A stretch of DNA of 6,278 nt, from contig JAQUFI010000066.1 of NCBI GenBank assembly GCA_028684735.1, forward strand, positions 1 through 6,278. The letters run 5' to 3'. The stretch comes from Bacilli bacterium. GTDB lineage: Bacteria > Bacillota_I > Bacilli_A > RF39 > UBA660. Below, piece after piece: positions 1 through 5,579 of this stretch (the first letter of the stretch is position 1; every line of letters begins with the position of its first letter). A model generated the notes under the pieces. It was not told where the DNA came from. It was given only the letters and a program-made list of their open reading frames with translations, and did not search any database. The position numbers and the translations under genes were made by a program.

Positions 1-118
1 GTTTTAATACTTTCCCATCTATTGAGTAAATAAAGCTTCTAAAGTGCTTTTCTGATCTTAATTCTGATAAAATGGTAATTCCAATAAATATTAATTCCAA
101 AATCAGAATATAAAACAT
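1..118 (-). CDS. N-terminal part of a putative membrane protein, cut by the left window edge
   Basis: Reading leftward from an ATG at 118-116, the frame stays open for 39 codons and runs off the window. The first 17 residues (beginning MFYILILELIFIGITIL) are almost entirely hydrophobic, which suggests a membrane-spanning or signal-anchor segment. A charged stretch (SELRSEKHFR) follows. It lies 20 bases after the stop of the 205-codon gene on the same strand, so it is probably the next gene of the same operon. No family can be named from so short a piece. An open frame of this length could occur by chance in such A/T-rich DNA, but the hydrophobic-then-charged pattern and the close spacing favour a real gene. 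Confidence 0.45.
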   Translation of the reverse strand, partial: MFYILILELIFIGITILSELRSEKHFRSFIYSIDGKVLK

Positions 119-138
119 AATTAAACCGTTTACTGGTA

Positions 139-756
139 TTACTTTTCCTTTGTCAAATAGTTGAATGTTTGTTTATTAAATATAAATTCATTTCTTCCAT
201 AAAAGGGATAAATAAGTTTATTTATTGAAAATATTCTTCCACCTGTAAGATCCTTTATTTCATTCAATGCTGATTCAATAATCTTTACTTTTTCTAATAC
301 CTTATTCTGTTTCTCTGTTTTTGTATAATATGAATGTTTTTCTTTGATTATTTCTTTATAATTTGAACTTATACATAGTTTTCCATTATCCAGATATAAC
401 AATCCTTCATTAAAGAAATATTCATTTTCACAACTTACTGCACCAACTTTGTTTCTGAAAGCAAATAAATACTGAATAGAACTGTTTGCCATAGTAAAAA
501 TAAATTCGTGTTTTGAGTAATCTAAAGGTACATTCTGTAAATTGAAATTCTTTCTGAACTTCTCAATTTGTTCACTAAATTTTACTGTTTTTATAAAGTC
601 AGGATTGCATAACAGATTCTTTATAAAATCAATTGTTATTTCATTTTCTTCTACCAATAAATTCAAATTTTCATTTACTTTATCTGCTATTCTGTTTATT
701 GTATTTATATCTCTATTGTATGATAATTCATCAAATTGTATTAATTTTTTTTCCAT
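139..756 (-). CDS. Hypothetical protein, 205 residues, last complete gene of the small-gene cluster
   Basis: I do not recognise this protein. It is 205 residues, rich in Lys, Glu, Asn, Ile and Phe, with no signal peptide or membrane segment, so it is probably cytoplasmic. The N-terminal half (about 1-70) looks mostly helical. The middle (about 85-135) has beta-like patterns (KHEFIFTMANSSIQYLFAFR, then a segment around EGLLYLDNGKLCISS). A charged helix follows at about 140-168 (TKTEKQNKVLEKVKIIESAL). The ATG at 756 lies in an A-rich leader without a Shine-Dalgarno motif. It overlaps the end of the upstream 42-codon gene by 16 bases, which suggests translational coupling. The length and consistent amino-acid pattern make it a convincing gene, but its function is unknown. 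Confidence 0.8.
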   Translation of the reverse strand: MEKKLIQFDELSYNRDINTINRIADKVNENLNLLVEENEITIDFIKNLLCNPDFIKTVKFSEQIEKFRKNFNLQNVPLDYSKHEFIFTMANSSIQYLFAFRNKVGAVSCENEYFFNEGLLYLDNGKLCISSNYKEIIKEKHSYYTKTEKQNKVLEKVKIIESALNEIKDLTGGRIFSINKLIYPFYGRNEFIFNKQTFNYLTKEK

Positions 757-869
757 TTTTTGTTTTGTTTTTTGTTCTTTTCTAATTCATCTAATAGTAC
801 TTTAAAAAGGCTTATAAGGGATTTTCTTCTCAATTCCAGTAATTCATCAATTTCTTTATTTCCTTTCAT
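741..869 (-). CDS. Small hypothetical protein, 42 residues, overlapping both neighbours
   Basis: An ATG at 869-867 opens a frame of 42 codons ending in TAA at 743-741. The product starts MKGNKEIDELLELRRKSLIS and continues as an amphipathic helix (LFKVLLDELEKNK) into a very basic tail (KKQNKKWKKN). It overlaps the end of the 73-codon gene by 14 bases and the start of the 205-codon gene by 16 bases. It therefore exactly fills the 99-base gap that would otherwise separate those two genes. The composition suggests a small helical nucleic-acid-binding or adaptor protein, but that is inference. A spurious frame is possible because the sequence is A-rich; the tidy overlap on both sides is the main argument that it is real. 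Confidence 0.5.
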   Translation of the reverse strand: MKGNKEIDELLELRRKSLISLFKVLLDELEKNKKQNKKWKKN

Positions 870-1077
870 TTGACAATATTCTTATTTCAATTTTATCATC
901 ATCAATGTATCTCTGTGATATACCTTCAATCTTATTTTTTAATGTTCTCATCTCTTTAACGTACTTTTCCCAAAGTTCTCTTTCTTCACTGGTTAATATT
1001 TTTTCATCTTCTTTTTCTAATCCAATACCCTTTCTCAAATCAGCATAATACTGTTTTAATTCTTCTTTATTCTCCAT
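856..1077 (-). CDS. Small hypothetical protein, 73 residues, charged and helical
   Basis: The 73-residue product is dominated by Glu, Lys and Arg and looks almost wholly helical. Segments such as EELKQYYADLRKGIGLEKED and SEERELWEKYVKEMRTLKNK have spacing compatible with a short coiled coil or helical hairpin. A short beta-like end (DDKIEIRIL) follows. There is no signal peptide or membrane segment. The ATG at 1077 is preceded by AAAGAAA. Its start overlaps the end of the upstream 57-codon gene by 11 bases and its end overlaps the downstream 42-codon gene by 14 bases. I recognise no family. It is likely a small cytoplasmic protein made with its neighbours from one message. Confidence 0.65.
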   Translation of the reverse strand: MENKEELKQYYADLRKGIGLEKEDEKILTSEERELWEKYVKEMRTLKNKIEGISQRYIDDDKIEIRILSNERK

Positions 1078-1240
1078 TTTCTTTAAAATAATAGGTTGTT
1101 ACTTTTTTATCTTTCTGTTTTCTGATCTTAAAATAGCCATTGTTCTTTGCCCAGATCCCTATTTCTGTTTTATTATCTGGAACTCCGTTTTTAATTGCTA
1201 TTATCTGCAATTCTTGAAATGTTAGTAAATTGTTTTCCAT
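1067..1240 (-). CDS. Small hypothetical protein, 57 residues, possible helix-turn-helix protein, first gene of the cluster
   Basis: An ATG at 1240-1238 opens 57 codons ending in TAA at 1069-1067. The product begins MENNLLTFQELQIIAIKNGV, continues with TEIGIWAKNNGYFKIRKQKD, and ends in a short strand (KKVTTYYFKE). The order helix, turn, helix with a GxWAKxNGY core, basic residues and a beta strand resembles small winged or excisionase-like DNA-binding proteins. This resemblance is by eye only, so the role is a guess. It is the first gene after the long non-coding region, and its stop overlaps the start of the 73-codon gene by 11 bases. The leader (TAATTAATTAATG) has no Shine-Dalgarno motif. 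If it binds DNA, the palindromes upstream are natural candidate operators. Confidence 0.6.
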   Translation of the reverse strand: MENNLLTFQELQIIAIKNGVPDNKTEIGIWAKNNGYFKIRKQKDKKVTTYYFKENGE

Positions 1241-1344
1241 TAATTAATTAAGTTGATTATGTCTTTAACTGTTTATCTCAAATTGTTTCTCTTTGTTTAT
1301 GATTCAAAAGCTTTAAAAAGTACCGTTACAATACCTAAATACTG

Positions 1345-1373
1345 CAACGATACTAACTAATGAATAGAACAAA
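1345..1373 (-). promoter_or_regulatory. Candidate promoter of the small-gene cluster
   Basis: On the minus strand, TATCGTTG (1352 to 1345) differs by one base from the Bacteroidota -7 consensus TAnnTTTG. A TTTG (1373 to 1370) sits 17 bases upstream and could serve as the -33 element. Transcription would start near 1338 and leave a leader of about 100 bases before the ATG at 1240. The mismatch in the -7 box makes this tentative. Confidence 0.3.
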
Positions 1374-1388
1374 AAAGAACTAAACTTA

Positions 1389-1423
1389 CTGATCTGAATA
1401 TTTAAATAATCAAATTAGATCAG
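1389..1423. repeat. Inverted repeat CTGATCT / AGATCAG upstream of the cluster promoter
   Basis: CTGATCT at 1389-1395 and AGATCAG at 1417-1423 are exact reverse complements separated by 21 bases of A/T-rich sequence. The pairing can continue outward by two more pairs if one C is bulged. It lies about 16 bases upstream of the candidate -33 element of the leftward promoter, where an operator or activator site would be expected. A 7-base inverted repeat can also arise by chance. Confidence 0.35.
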
Positions 1424-1530
1424 CTATATTTTTACTGTAATTAGTCTTACAAGTGCTTTTCTTTGTCTTTATATAATATAAGGTATTTCAATGTTAGTAC
1501 CCCTATACCTTTATCTGGTCAAAAATCAAT

Positions 1531-1546
1531 ATTTGTGCCCACAAAT
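1531..1546. repeat. Perfect 16-base palindrome ATTTGTG-CC-CACAAAT
   Basis: Two exact 7-base arms (ATTTGTG and CACAAAT) are separated by only CC. The shape is typical of a dimeric regulator's operator rather than of an RNA hairpin, because a 2-base loop is too tight. It stands alone in the middle of the non-coding region, immediately before the first copy of the TTTTACTGC direct repeat. Confidence 0.4.
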
Positions 1547-1598
1547 TTTTACTGCCCAGAATGCAACTTTGAACATTTTACTGCTTTAAAATGCATCT
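1547..1598. repeat. Imperfect direct repeat with core TTTTACTGC
   Basis: TTTTACTGC occurs at 1547-1555 and again at 1576-1584, 29 bases apart. In each copy it is followed after four or five bases by AATGCA plus A or T, then CT, so the similarity extends over about 22 bases with one insertion. A third, shorter copy (TTTTACTG) is at 1430-1437. The copies could be protein-binding repeats or weak iterons, but two and a half imperfect copies are not enough to call an origin. Confidence 0.3.
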
Positions 1599-1634
1599 GG
1601 TTGTTCTGTAATAGGGTAAAATAATTAAAAATAA

Positions 1635-1686
1635 ATTGTATTAATATAGTCCCTCTATATATGTCGATTGCAAAAAGTCGTACAAT
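1635..1686. repeat. Nested inverted repeats that could fold as a branched hairpin
   Basis: An outer pair ATTGTA (1635-1640) and TACAAT (1681-1686) encloses an exact inner hairpin, ATATAG (1644-1649), loop TCCCT, CTATAT (1655-1660). A weaker second inner arm is CGA (1665-1667) and TCG (1678-1680). Together they could form a small three-way junction in RNA or single-stranded DNA. The arms are short and A/T-rich, so stability is modest. Confidence 0.3.
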
Positions 1687-1712
1687 CCAATATTTTATAA
1701 AACCAACTTACT

Positions 1713-1734
1713 TTGAAACAGTTATCTGTTTTAA
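1713..1734. repeat. Hairpin TTGAAACAG-TTAT-CTGTTTTAA
   Basis: A 9-base stem with a 4-base loop: AAACAG (1716-1721) pairs exactly with CTGTTT (1726-1731). The stem extends outward by a G-T pair and two A-T pairs. There is no T-run after it on the plus strand, so it is not a typical terminator. It could be an operator or a structural element of a transcript. Confidence 0.35.
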
Positions 1735-1883
1735 CTGGATCAATTTGATATGCTGTATAAATTTTTAGAAATATTTTATTTGGCTTTATTTAGTTTTTAG
1801 CAATGTATTAGATCAGTATTTTTATAAATAACTGTTTTTCTGAATATTGTATAACTTTAAAACGTCTTTTTAATCTTTATATT

Positions 1884-1901
1884 ACAGAACTGTTATTCTG
1901 T
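1884..1901. repeat. Hairpin ACAGAA-CTGTTA-TTCTGT
   Basis: Exact 6-base arms (ACAGAA and TTCTGT) flank a 6-base loop. It shares the ACAG/CTGT arms and the TTAT or TTA loop with the hairpin at 1713-1734, so the two may be related sites for one protein. No T-run follows. Confidence 0.3.
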
Positions 1902-2021
1902 CGATTTTCTTTGATTAAGTGTTTTAAAGTGCCTTTTGCGAGTGTATCTCAATGGTCTTAAATATCTTACAATATCGGGCTTTTTTTGAAATATAATTGC
2001 ATCAATGTAAACATATTTAAT

Positions 2022-2130
2022 CTATGTGACTGGTGGCTATCTCTGATCATTTCCCTTAAGTGTAAGGTCGCGATCCGGTGGATCTATAAGTTTAAAGTGT
2101 GTCTAAGGTGGTGTAACTTTGATAGTCTGG
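2022..2130. other. G+C-richer island with two small hairpins and three GGTGG motifs
   Basis: This stretch is visibly richer in G and C than its surroundings. It holds the exact inverted repeats CCTTA-AGTG-TAAGG (2054-2067) and GATCC-GGT-GGATC (2072-2084). The pentamer GGTGG occurs at 2032, 2077 and 2107, that is at spacings of 45 and 30 bases. It does not fold as a tRNA, and no frame through it reads as a known protein. It may be a structured RNA, a protein-binding site, or the remnant of foreign DNA. I can only point to the structure. Confidence 0.3.
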
Positions 2131-2181
2131 ATATTTCTGTAAAAAAAATAAAGAAAAATGTTTTTATTTGCAAAATATATA

Positions 2182-2189
2182 TATCTTTG
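2182..2189 (+). promoter_or_regulatory. Candidate -7 box of the lipoprotein gene
   Basis: TATCTTTG matches the Bacteroidota consensus TAnnTTTG exactly and ends 30 bases before the ATG at 2220, giving a leader of about 24 bases. No good TTG or TTTG lies at the usual -33 spacing, and the nearest one (2167-2170) is too close. A second exact match, TAACTTTG, lies at 2114-2121 and could be an alternative start. Confidence 0.4.
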
Positions 2190-2219
2190 AAATTATAATT
2201 AACAATAATTTAGTGTCTT

Positions 2220-3119
2220 ATGAAAAAATATTTCTTATTTACTATTTTTGTTTTAACCTTAATTGTGAGTTGTGGAAAAAATGATATTCCTAGTCCAGAT
2301 CTTCATTCTACCGAAGCACTTCTGCTCCTAAATTATTTTTCAGAGGAAGAAATTCAATTATACAATCAATTAACTTTAGGAACAGATACAAATTTCATTT
2401 ATGGTTATGGGTTTAAAGATAATAAACTTTACATCAAAGGGTTTGACAAGCGAAATAAACAAAATATTTTGTCTTTTGTAAGTAACACCAATATTGCATT
2501 TAGTGATAAAATATTAATTGATAAAGGGTATGGTAATGTAGAAACATTTGAGAGTTTCAATTTAAATATATCTCCCATAACTAAATATGGTAATAATTAC
2601 TCATTTCTAATAAATTTTAGTATAGACTGGTGCATACCAAGATTTTTATATACTATTTCAAATGGAAACGAAAAAGTAATAGAACTGTATCCTTCAAATA
2701 TTAAAATCGCTGATATTAATATTAAACTATTAAATAATTGGTTTGAAAGTTCATTTATATTAGCTTCTGAAAAAAAAATTCAATGCTATAATTATTCAGG
2801 AAATATATTGTATGAAACAAATAATCCTCTGCGTAGTATACCAATACCAATTCAAAATTACTTTGTTCTTAATATTGATGAATGTTTATTATTTACTACA
2901 TATAATAACATATTAATCCGTTATAACGCAAAATTAAATATTGAATTATGGAAAAGTATTAATCCTTTACCTTCAAATATTCGCATTGATAAAACAACAT
3001 TTGAAACAATTGATAATAATTTCACAAAGTGCACTTTTAATTATACCACATACGAAGGTGATAAAAAAGTAATAACATTTAAGATTAATAATAATACTGG
3101 GGAATTAGTTCAACTTTAA
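2220..3119 (+). CDS. Predicted lipoprotein, possibly with a PQQ-like beta-propeller fold
   Basis: The 299-residue product begins with a classical lipoprotein signal: basic MKKYF, a hydrophobic core, and the lipobox IVSC with Cys18 as the lipidated residue. The mature protein should be anchored to a membrane, inner or outer. The rest contains repeated beta-strand patterns of the type seen in PQQ-like or quinoprotein propellers. Examples are NKLYIKGFDKRNKQNILSF at about 68-86, KIQCYNYSGNILYETN at about 185-200, NNILIRYNAKLNIELWKS at about 228-245, and a last strand ending NNTGELVQL. The propeller fold is my inference, and no catalytic or ligand residues are evident. The start is secure: TAG is three codons upstream of the ATG. 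It is a single-gene unit, convergent with the methylase gene and sharing its terminator. Substrate and partner are unknown. Confidence 0.85.
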   Translation: MKKYFLFTIFVLTLIVSCGKNDIPSPDLHSTEALLLLNYFSEEEIQLYNQLTLGTDTNFIYGYGFKDNKLYIKGFDKRNKQNILSFVSNTNIAFSDKILIDKGYGNVETFESFNLNISPITKYGNNYSFLINFSIDWCIPRFLYTISNGNEKVIELYPSNIKIADINIKLLNNWFESSFILASEKKIQCYNYSGNILYETNNPLRSIPIPIQNYFVLNIDECLLFTTYNNILIRYNAKLNIELWKSINPLPSNIRIDKTTFETIDNNFTKCTFNYTTYEGDKKVITFKINNNTGELVQL

Positions 3120-3139
3120 TAACTTGATCATATATAAAG

Positions 3140-3174
3140 AAAAAGCCCTGAAACTGATTGTTTTGGGGCTTTTT
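3140..3174. terminator. Bidirectional intrinsic terminator between convergent genes
   Basis: Arms 3140-3154 (AAAAAGCCCTGAAAC) and 3160-3174 (GTTTTGGGGCTTTTT) form a stem of up to 15 pairs, two of them G-T, with a TGATT loop. The A-run on the left and T-run on the right make it work in both directions. It lies 20 bases after the lipoprotein stop and 22 bases after the methylase stop on the other strand. Confidence 0.85.
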
Positions 3175-3196
3175 AGGAAATATTACTCTTAATCCA

Positions 3197-5440
3197 CTAT
3201 AACATTGAAGCCATATTTATTTCAATTTTTTCTTCAGCTTTAATAATAGATTCTTTAAGTTTCTTTTTCTTCTTTTCGTAATCAATAATGTAATTACTTA
3301 CAAATTTCTCCTGCTCATCTAAATTTATGTAATCAACATAATAATCTTTAAAATCATTGTTATTTATTGTCAGTTTAGAAGTACCATCTGCTAAGTCAGA
3401 AACTATCTTTTTTCTCATATAATTAAAATATGTATTGTAGAATCTTATATTTAATGGATACTTCCCTTTTTTCTTTGGAGTTAAAATCAATGATAAATTA
3501 CTTGCAATAAATTTACCATTAACATAATGACTCCTACCTAAAGAACCTGCTGCAGCAGTTACATAAACTAATGCTTCTGTATCGTGTGAATATTCTGAAT
3601 GTTTTTTCCACTCTTCGGATCCTGTAATAAAATCATAATCACCCTCTTCAGATTTTTCACTTGCTAAGGATCCATTCTCAATATCAAATAATTCTAAAAT
3701 CTTAACCATTCTTGCTTTTTCACTTCTGTTAGGAATACCAACTGAATTTAAAACTCTGTCTTTGAATATTTTTCTTTTTTCACATACACCATCAATCTCC
3801 TTAGAATTAATAACAGCATCTACTAAATTCTCACGAATAGATCCCCATTTATTGAATTTGTCTACCCTCCCTTTATGCTGAATACTTGCAAAACCATCAT
3901 CTTCAAGATTATAAAAAACCACATCATCATTAACATTATGTGGTGTTTTTGTAAAGCCGAAAATAGATGTATTAACAGTTCTCTTCTGTTCAGAAAAAAG
4001 TTTATTTGGCATTTTTATTACAAAATCAAGTTTTGCAAATTTCAGAATTTCTTCAGTTAAACCATTCTGATTTCTTTTTAAAGTTGGTGTAGGCATAATG
4101 ATTATTAGTTTTCCATTTGGTTCTAAATAATCTAATGCTTGTTTTGTAAACCTTATAGAATTATTATGTTCGTATGGTGGATTAATTATGCATTTTGTTG
4201 GTTTTAAAGATCTAATATATTCTAAAATATCTGCTTTCTTATTACCAACAATGTTTTCAGTTTCATCATTTACAAGACTGCTTCTATAAATCATATTTGT
4301 CCTACCATCCCCGTGTAAGAACATATTTGAACAAGCTAATGCAAACAATACTGAATCAATTTCAAATCCAATTAATTGGTGCTCTTTTATATGTTCAATG
4401 CGTTTATCATCATTATTTGCTAAATCAATCATTACTTCCATTGATTCCATTAAAAAACCTCCTGTTCCTGTACAAGTATCTAATACTACATCATTAATAT
4501 TAAGCCGAGCCAATTCAACCATCAAACTCTTTATATGATCAGGGGTAATTATTATATTTTTATTGTCAATTTTACCTGCTTTTTTCAGAAATATCTTATA
4601 TGCTTTTCCTAAAATATCTCTTTTCTCATCATTCTGGAATGGTTTGAAAATATTATTTTCAATTTTATTTATAATCGCTTTGTACTCATTTATTGAAAAG
4701 TCAATTGTTTTTATAAATGAAAAACGATCTTTCCAACTTATTTTTTTTGATAAACTATTTATTTTATATTCTAATTGAGTTTCAATAGCTTTAATGATCG
4801 CTTCATTCAAATAATGTGCTTCTAAAAGAGTTGTTTTCTTAGCTTTTACTTCATCCTGTGATGGTGCTTCAATATGGTTATAAGTATTTCTAAAATTACT
4901 GTCTTTTAAAGCTATCATTAACCCAGAAAAAAACAAACTTCTTTCTGTGTCTTTTACTTTACTGTCTTTATGGAATGTTTTATTTAGGCTATTTAGTGTA
5001 CTTGTCAATGCCTCATCTGTTATACTATCACCATATCTACTTTTCCAAAACAGTTTATTAATATTTCTCAATGTTAAAAGTGAATCTGCATTCAATTTTG
5101 TAATATCATTCTTACTATTAATTTTCAAAAAATATTCAATTTTCAATTTATCCTTACTTTGCCCAGATAAAGCAATTCCAACAATATCTTTTGAAATATT
5201 ATTCTTCAACATATAATGCTTAACTTCTAAAACAGCATCATTTTGTTTTGTTGCCTTTGCTTCAACAATAATTACAAAATCTTCTTCTTCTTTATAAAAA
5301 TCAGGATAACCTTTAAAAGAAGTTCCATTTTTAGATACAAAACCCAATGAATCTGGTATTGCTGATTTTTCTATAAATGCTGTTGCACTATGATAATCTC
5401 TGAAAATATTTTCTGTAACTGTTTCACTAGTTTTTTTCAT
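3197..5440 (-). CDS. Single-protein restriction-modification enzyme: nuclease, N6-adenine methylase and target-recognition region
   Basis: The 747-residue protein fuses three activities. Residues about 15-110 form a PD-(D/E)xK nuclease domain (GYPDFYKEEEDFVIIVEAK, with Asp47, Glu60 and Lys62 as the likely metal-binding and catalytic residues). Residues about 110-260 are a helical connector. Residues about 270-500 form an HsdM-like class I methylase with an ITP segment (298-300), S-adenosylmethionine motif I DTCTGTGGFL (321-330), the acidic loop GFEID (358-362) and catalytic NPPY (420-423), typical of N6-adenine methylation. Residues about 565-735 resemble one HsdS half: ELFDIENGSL, DFITGS, and the ending LDEQEKFVSNY with a lysine-rich coiled coil. 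Known relatives include type IIG and BcgI-like enzymes, where such domains cut and methylate; two copies may have to pair. TAA two codons upstream fixes the ATG. No separate R, M or S gene is visible. All key residues are present, so it looks intact. Whether it really cuts DNA is inference. Confidence 0.9.
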   Translation of the reverse strand: MKKTSETVTENIFRDYHSATAFIEKSAIPDSLGFVSKNGTSFKGYPDFYKEEEDFVIIVEAKATKQNDAVLEVKHYMLKNNISKDIVGIALSGQSKDKLKIEYFLKINSKNDITKLNADSLLTLRNINKLFWKSRYGDSITDEALTSTLNSLNKTFHKDSKVKDTERSLFFSGLMIALKDSNFRNTYNHIEAPSQDEVKAKKTTLLEAHYLNEAIIKAIETQLEYKINSLSKKISWKDRFSFIKTIDFSINEYKAIINKIENNIFKPFQNDEKRDILGKAYKIFLKKAGKIDNKNIIITPDHIKSLMVELARLNINDVVLDTCTGTGGFLMESMEVMIDLANNDDKRIEHIKEHQLIGFEIDSVLFALACSNMFLHGDGRTNMIYRSSLVNDETENIVGNKKADILEYIRSLKPTKCIINPPYEHNNSIRFTKQALDYLEPNGKLIIIMPTPTLKRNQNGLTEEILKFAKLDFVIKMPNKLFSEQKRTVNTSIFGFTKTPHNVNDDVVFYNLEDDGFASIQHKGRVDKFNKWGSIRENLVDAVINSKEIDGVCEKRKIFKDRVLNSVGIPNRSEKARMVKILELFDIENGSLASEKSEEGDYDFITGSEEWKKHSEYSHDTEALVYVTAAAGSLGRSHYVNGKFIASNLSLILTPKKKGKYPLNIRFYNTYFNYMRKKIVSDLADGTSKLTINNNDFKDYYVDYINLDEQEKFVSNYIIDYEKKKKKLKESIIKAEEKIEINMASML

Positions 5441-5565
5441 AATTTACAAAATAATTTAGAATATAAAAATTGATTTCAGGGTATTATTTCAGTTCAAATT
5501 GTAGTATCTTTCTAAATATTATTATATTAATAATTCAAACAACACCCATAAATATATGATTCCCA

Positions 5566-5573
5566 CAAATATA
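5566..5573 (-). promoter_or_regulatory. Candidate -7 box of the restriction-modification gene
   Basis: TATATTTG on the minus strand matches the Bacteroidota consensus TAnnTTTG exactly. It lies 7 bases after the stop codon of the upstream gene and would give a leader of about 120 bases before the ATG at 5440. No TTG stands at the -33 position. The 139-base spacer suggests that the enzyme gene has its own promoter rather than depending on the upstream gene. Confidence 0.35.
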
Positions 5574-5579
5574 ATAAAA

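Larger units (their letters stand above)
1241..2219. other. Long non-coding region rich in palindromes
   Basis: No convincing gene lies in these 979 bases on either strand. Frames here are short, and the longest (from a TTG at 1986, plus strand, 70 codons) has an unlikely Cys/Trp/Ile-rich product. The region separates the leftward small-gene cluster from the rightward lipoprotein gene, so it must hold at least two promoters. It is much longer than that needs. It contains several exact inverted repeats (listed separately), a direct repeat near 1547 and 1576, an isolated CGGGC followed by seven T (about 1976-1987) with no matching left arm, and a G+C-richer patch at about 2022-2130. It could be a regulatory region, a non-coding RNA, a replication or transfer origin, or decayed DNA; the sequence alone does not decide. 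Confidence 0.6.

Noticed and set aside
542..805. An 87-codon plus-strand frame opposite the 205-codon gene
   Set aside because: It is a Phe/Ser/Ile-rich shadow of the minus-strand gene, as are the short plus-strand frames inside the restriction enzyme gene.
49..1132. The 14-base word TTTTCTGATCTTAA present near 49 and again near 1119
   Set aside because: Both copies lie inside minus-strand coding frames and are read in different frames; in such A/T-rich DNA a single shared word is not good evidence of a repeat or att site.
1491..1589. A 32-codon plus-strand frame with an ATG start
   Set aside because: It is very short, isolated, and overlaps the palindrome and direct repeats; no coupling or promoter supports it.
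2022..2090. Possible tRNA or tRNA remnant in the G+C-richer patch
   Set aside because: The hairpin loops are 4 and 3 bases, the arms do not fit the D, anticodon and T arm lengths, and no acceptor stem or T-loop consensus is present.
2146..2169. Inverted repeat AAATAAA / TTTATTT before the lipoprotein gene
   Set aside because: It consists only of A and T in a run of A followed by a run of T and is expected by chance here.
1986..2198. A 70-codon plus-strand frame with a TTG start in the non-coding region
   Set aside because: The product is an unlikely mix rich in Cys, Trp and Ile, its TTG start is weak, and it reads straight through hairpins and into the lipoprotein promoter.
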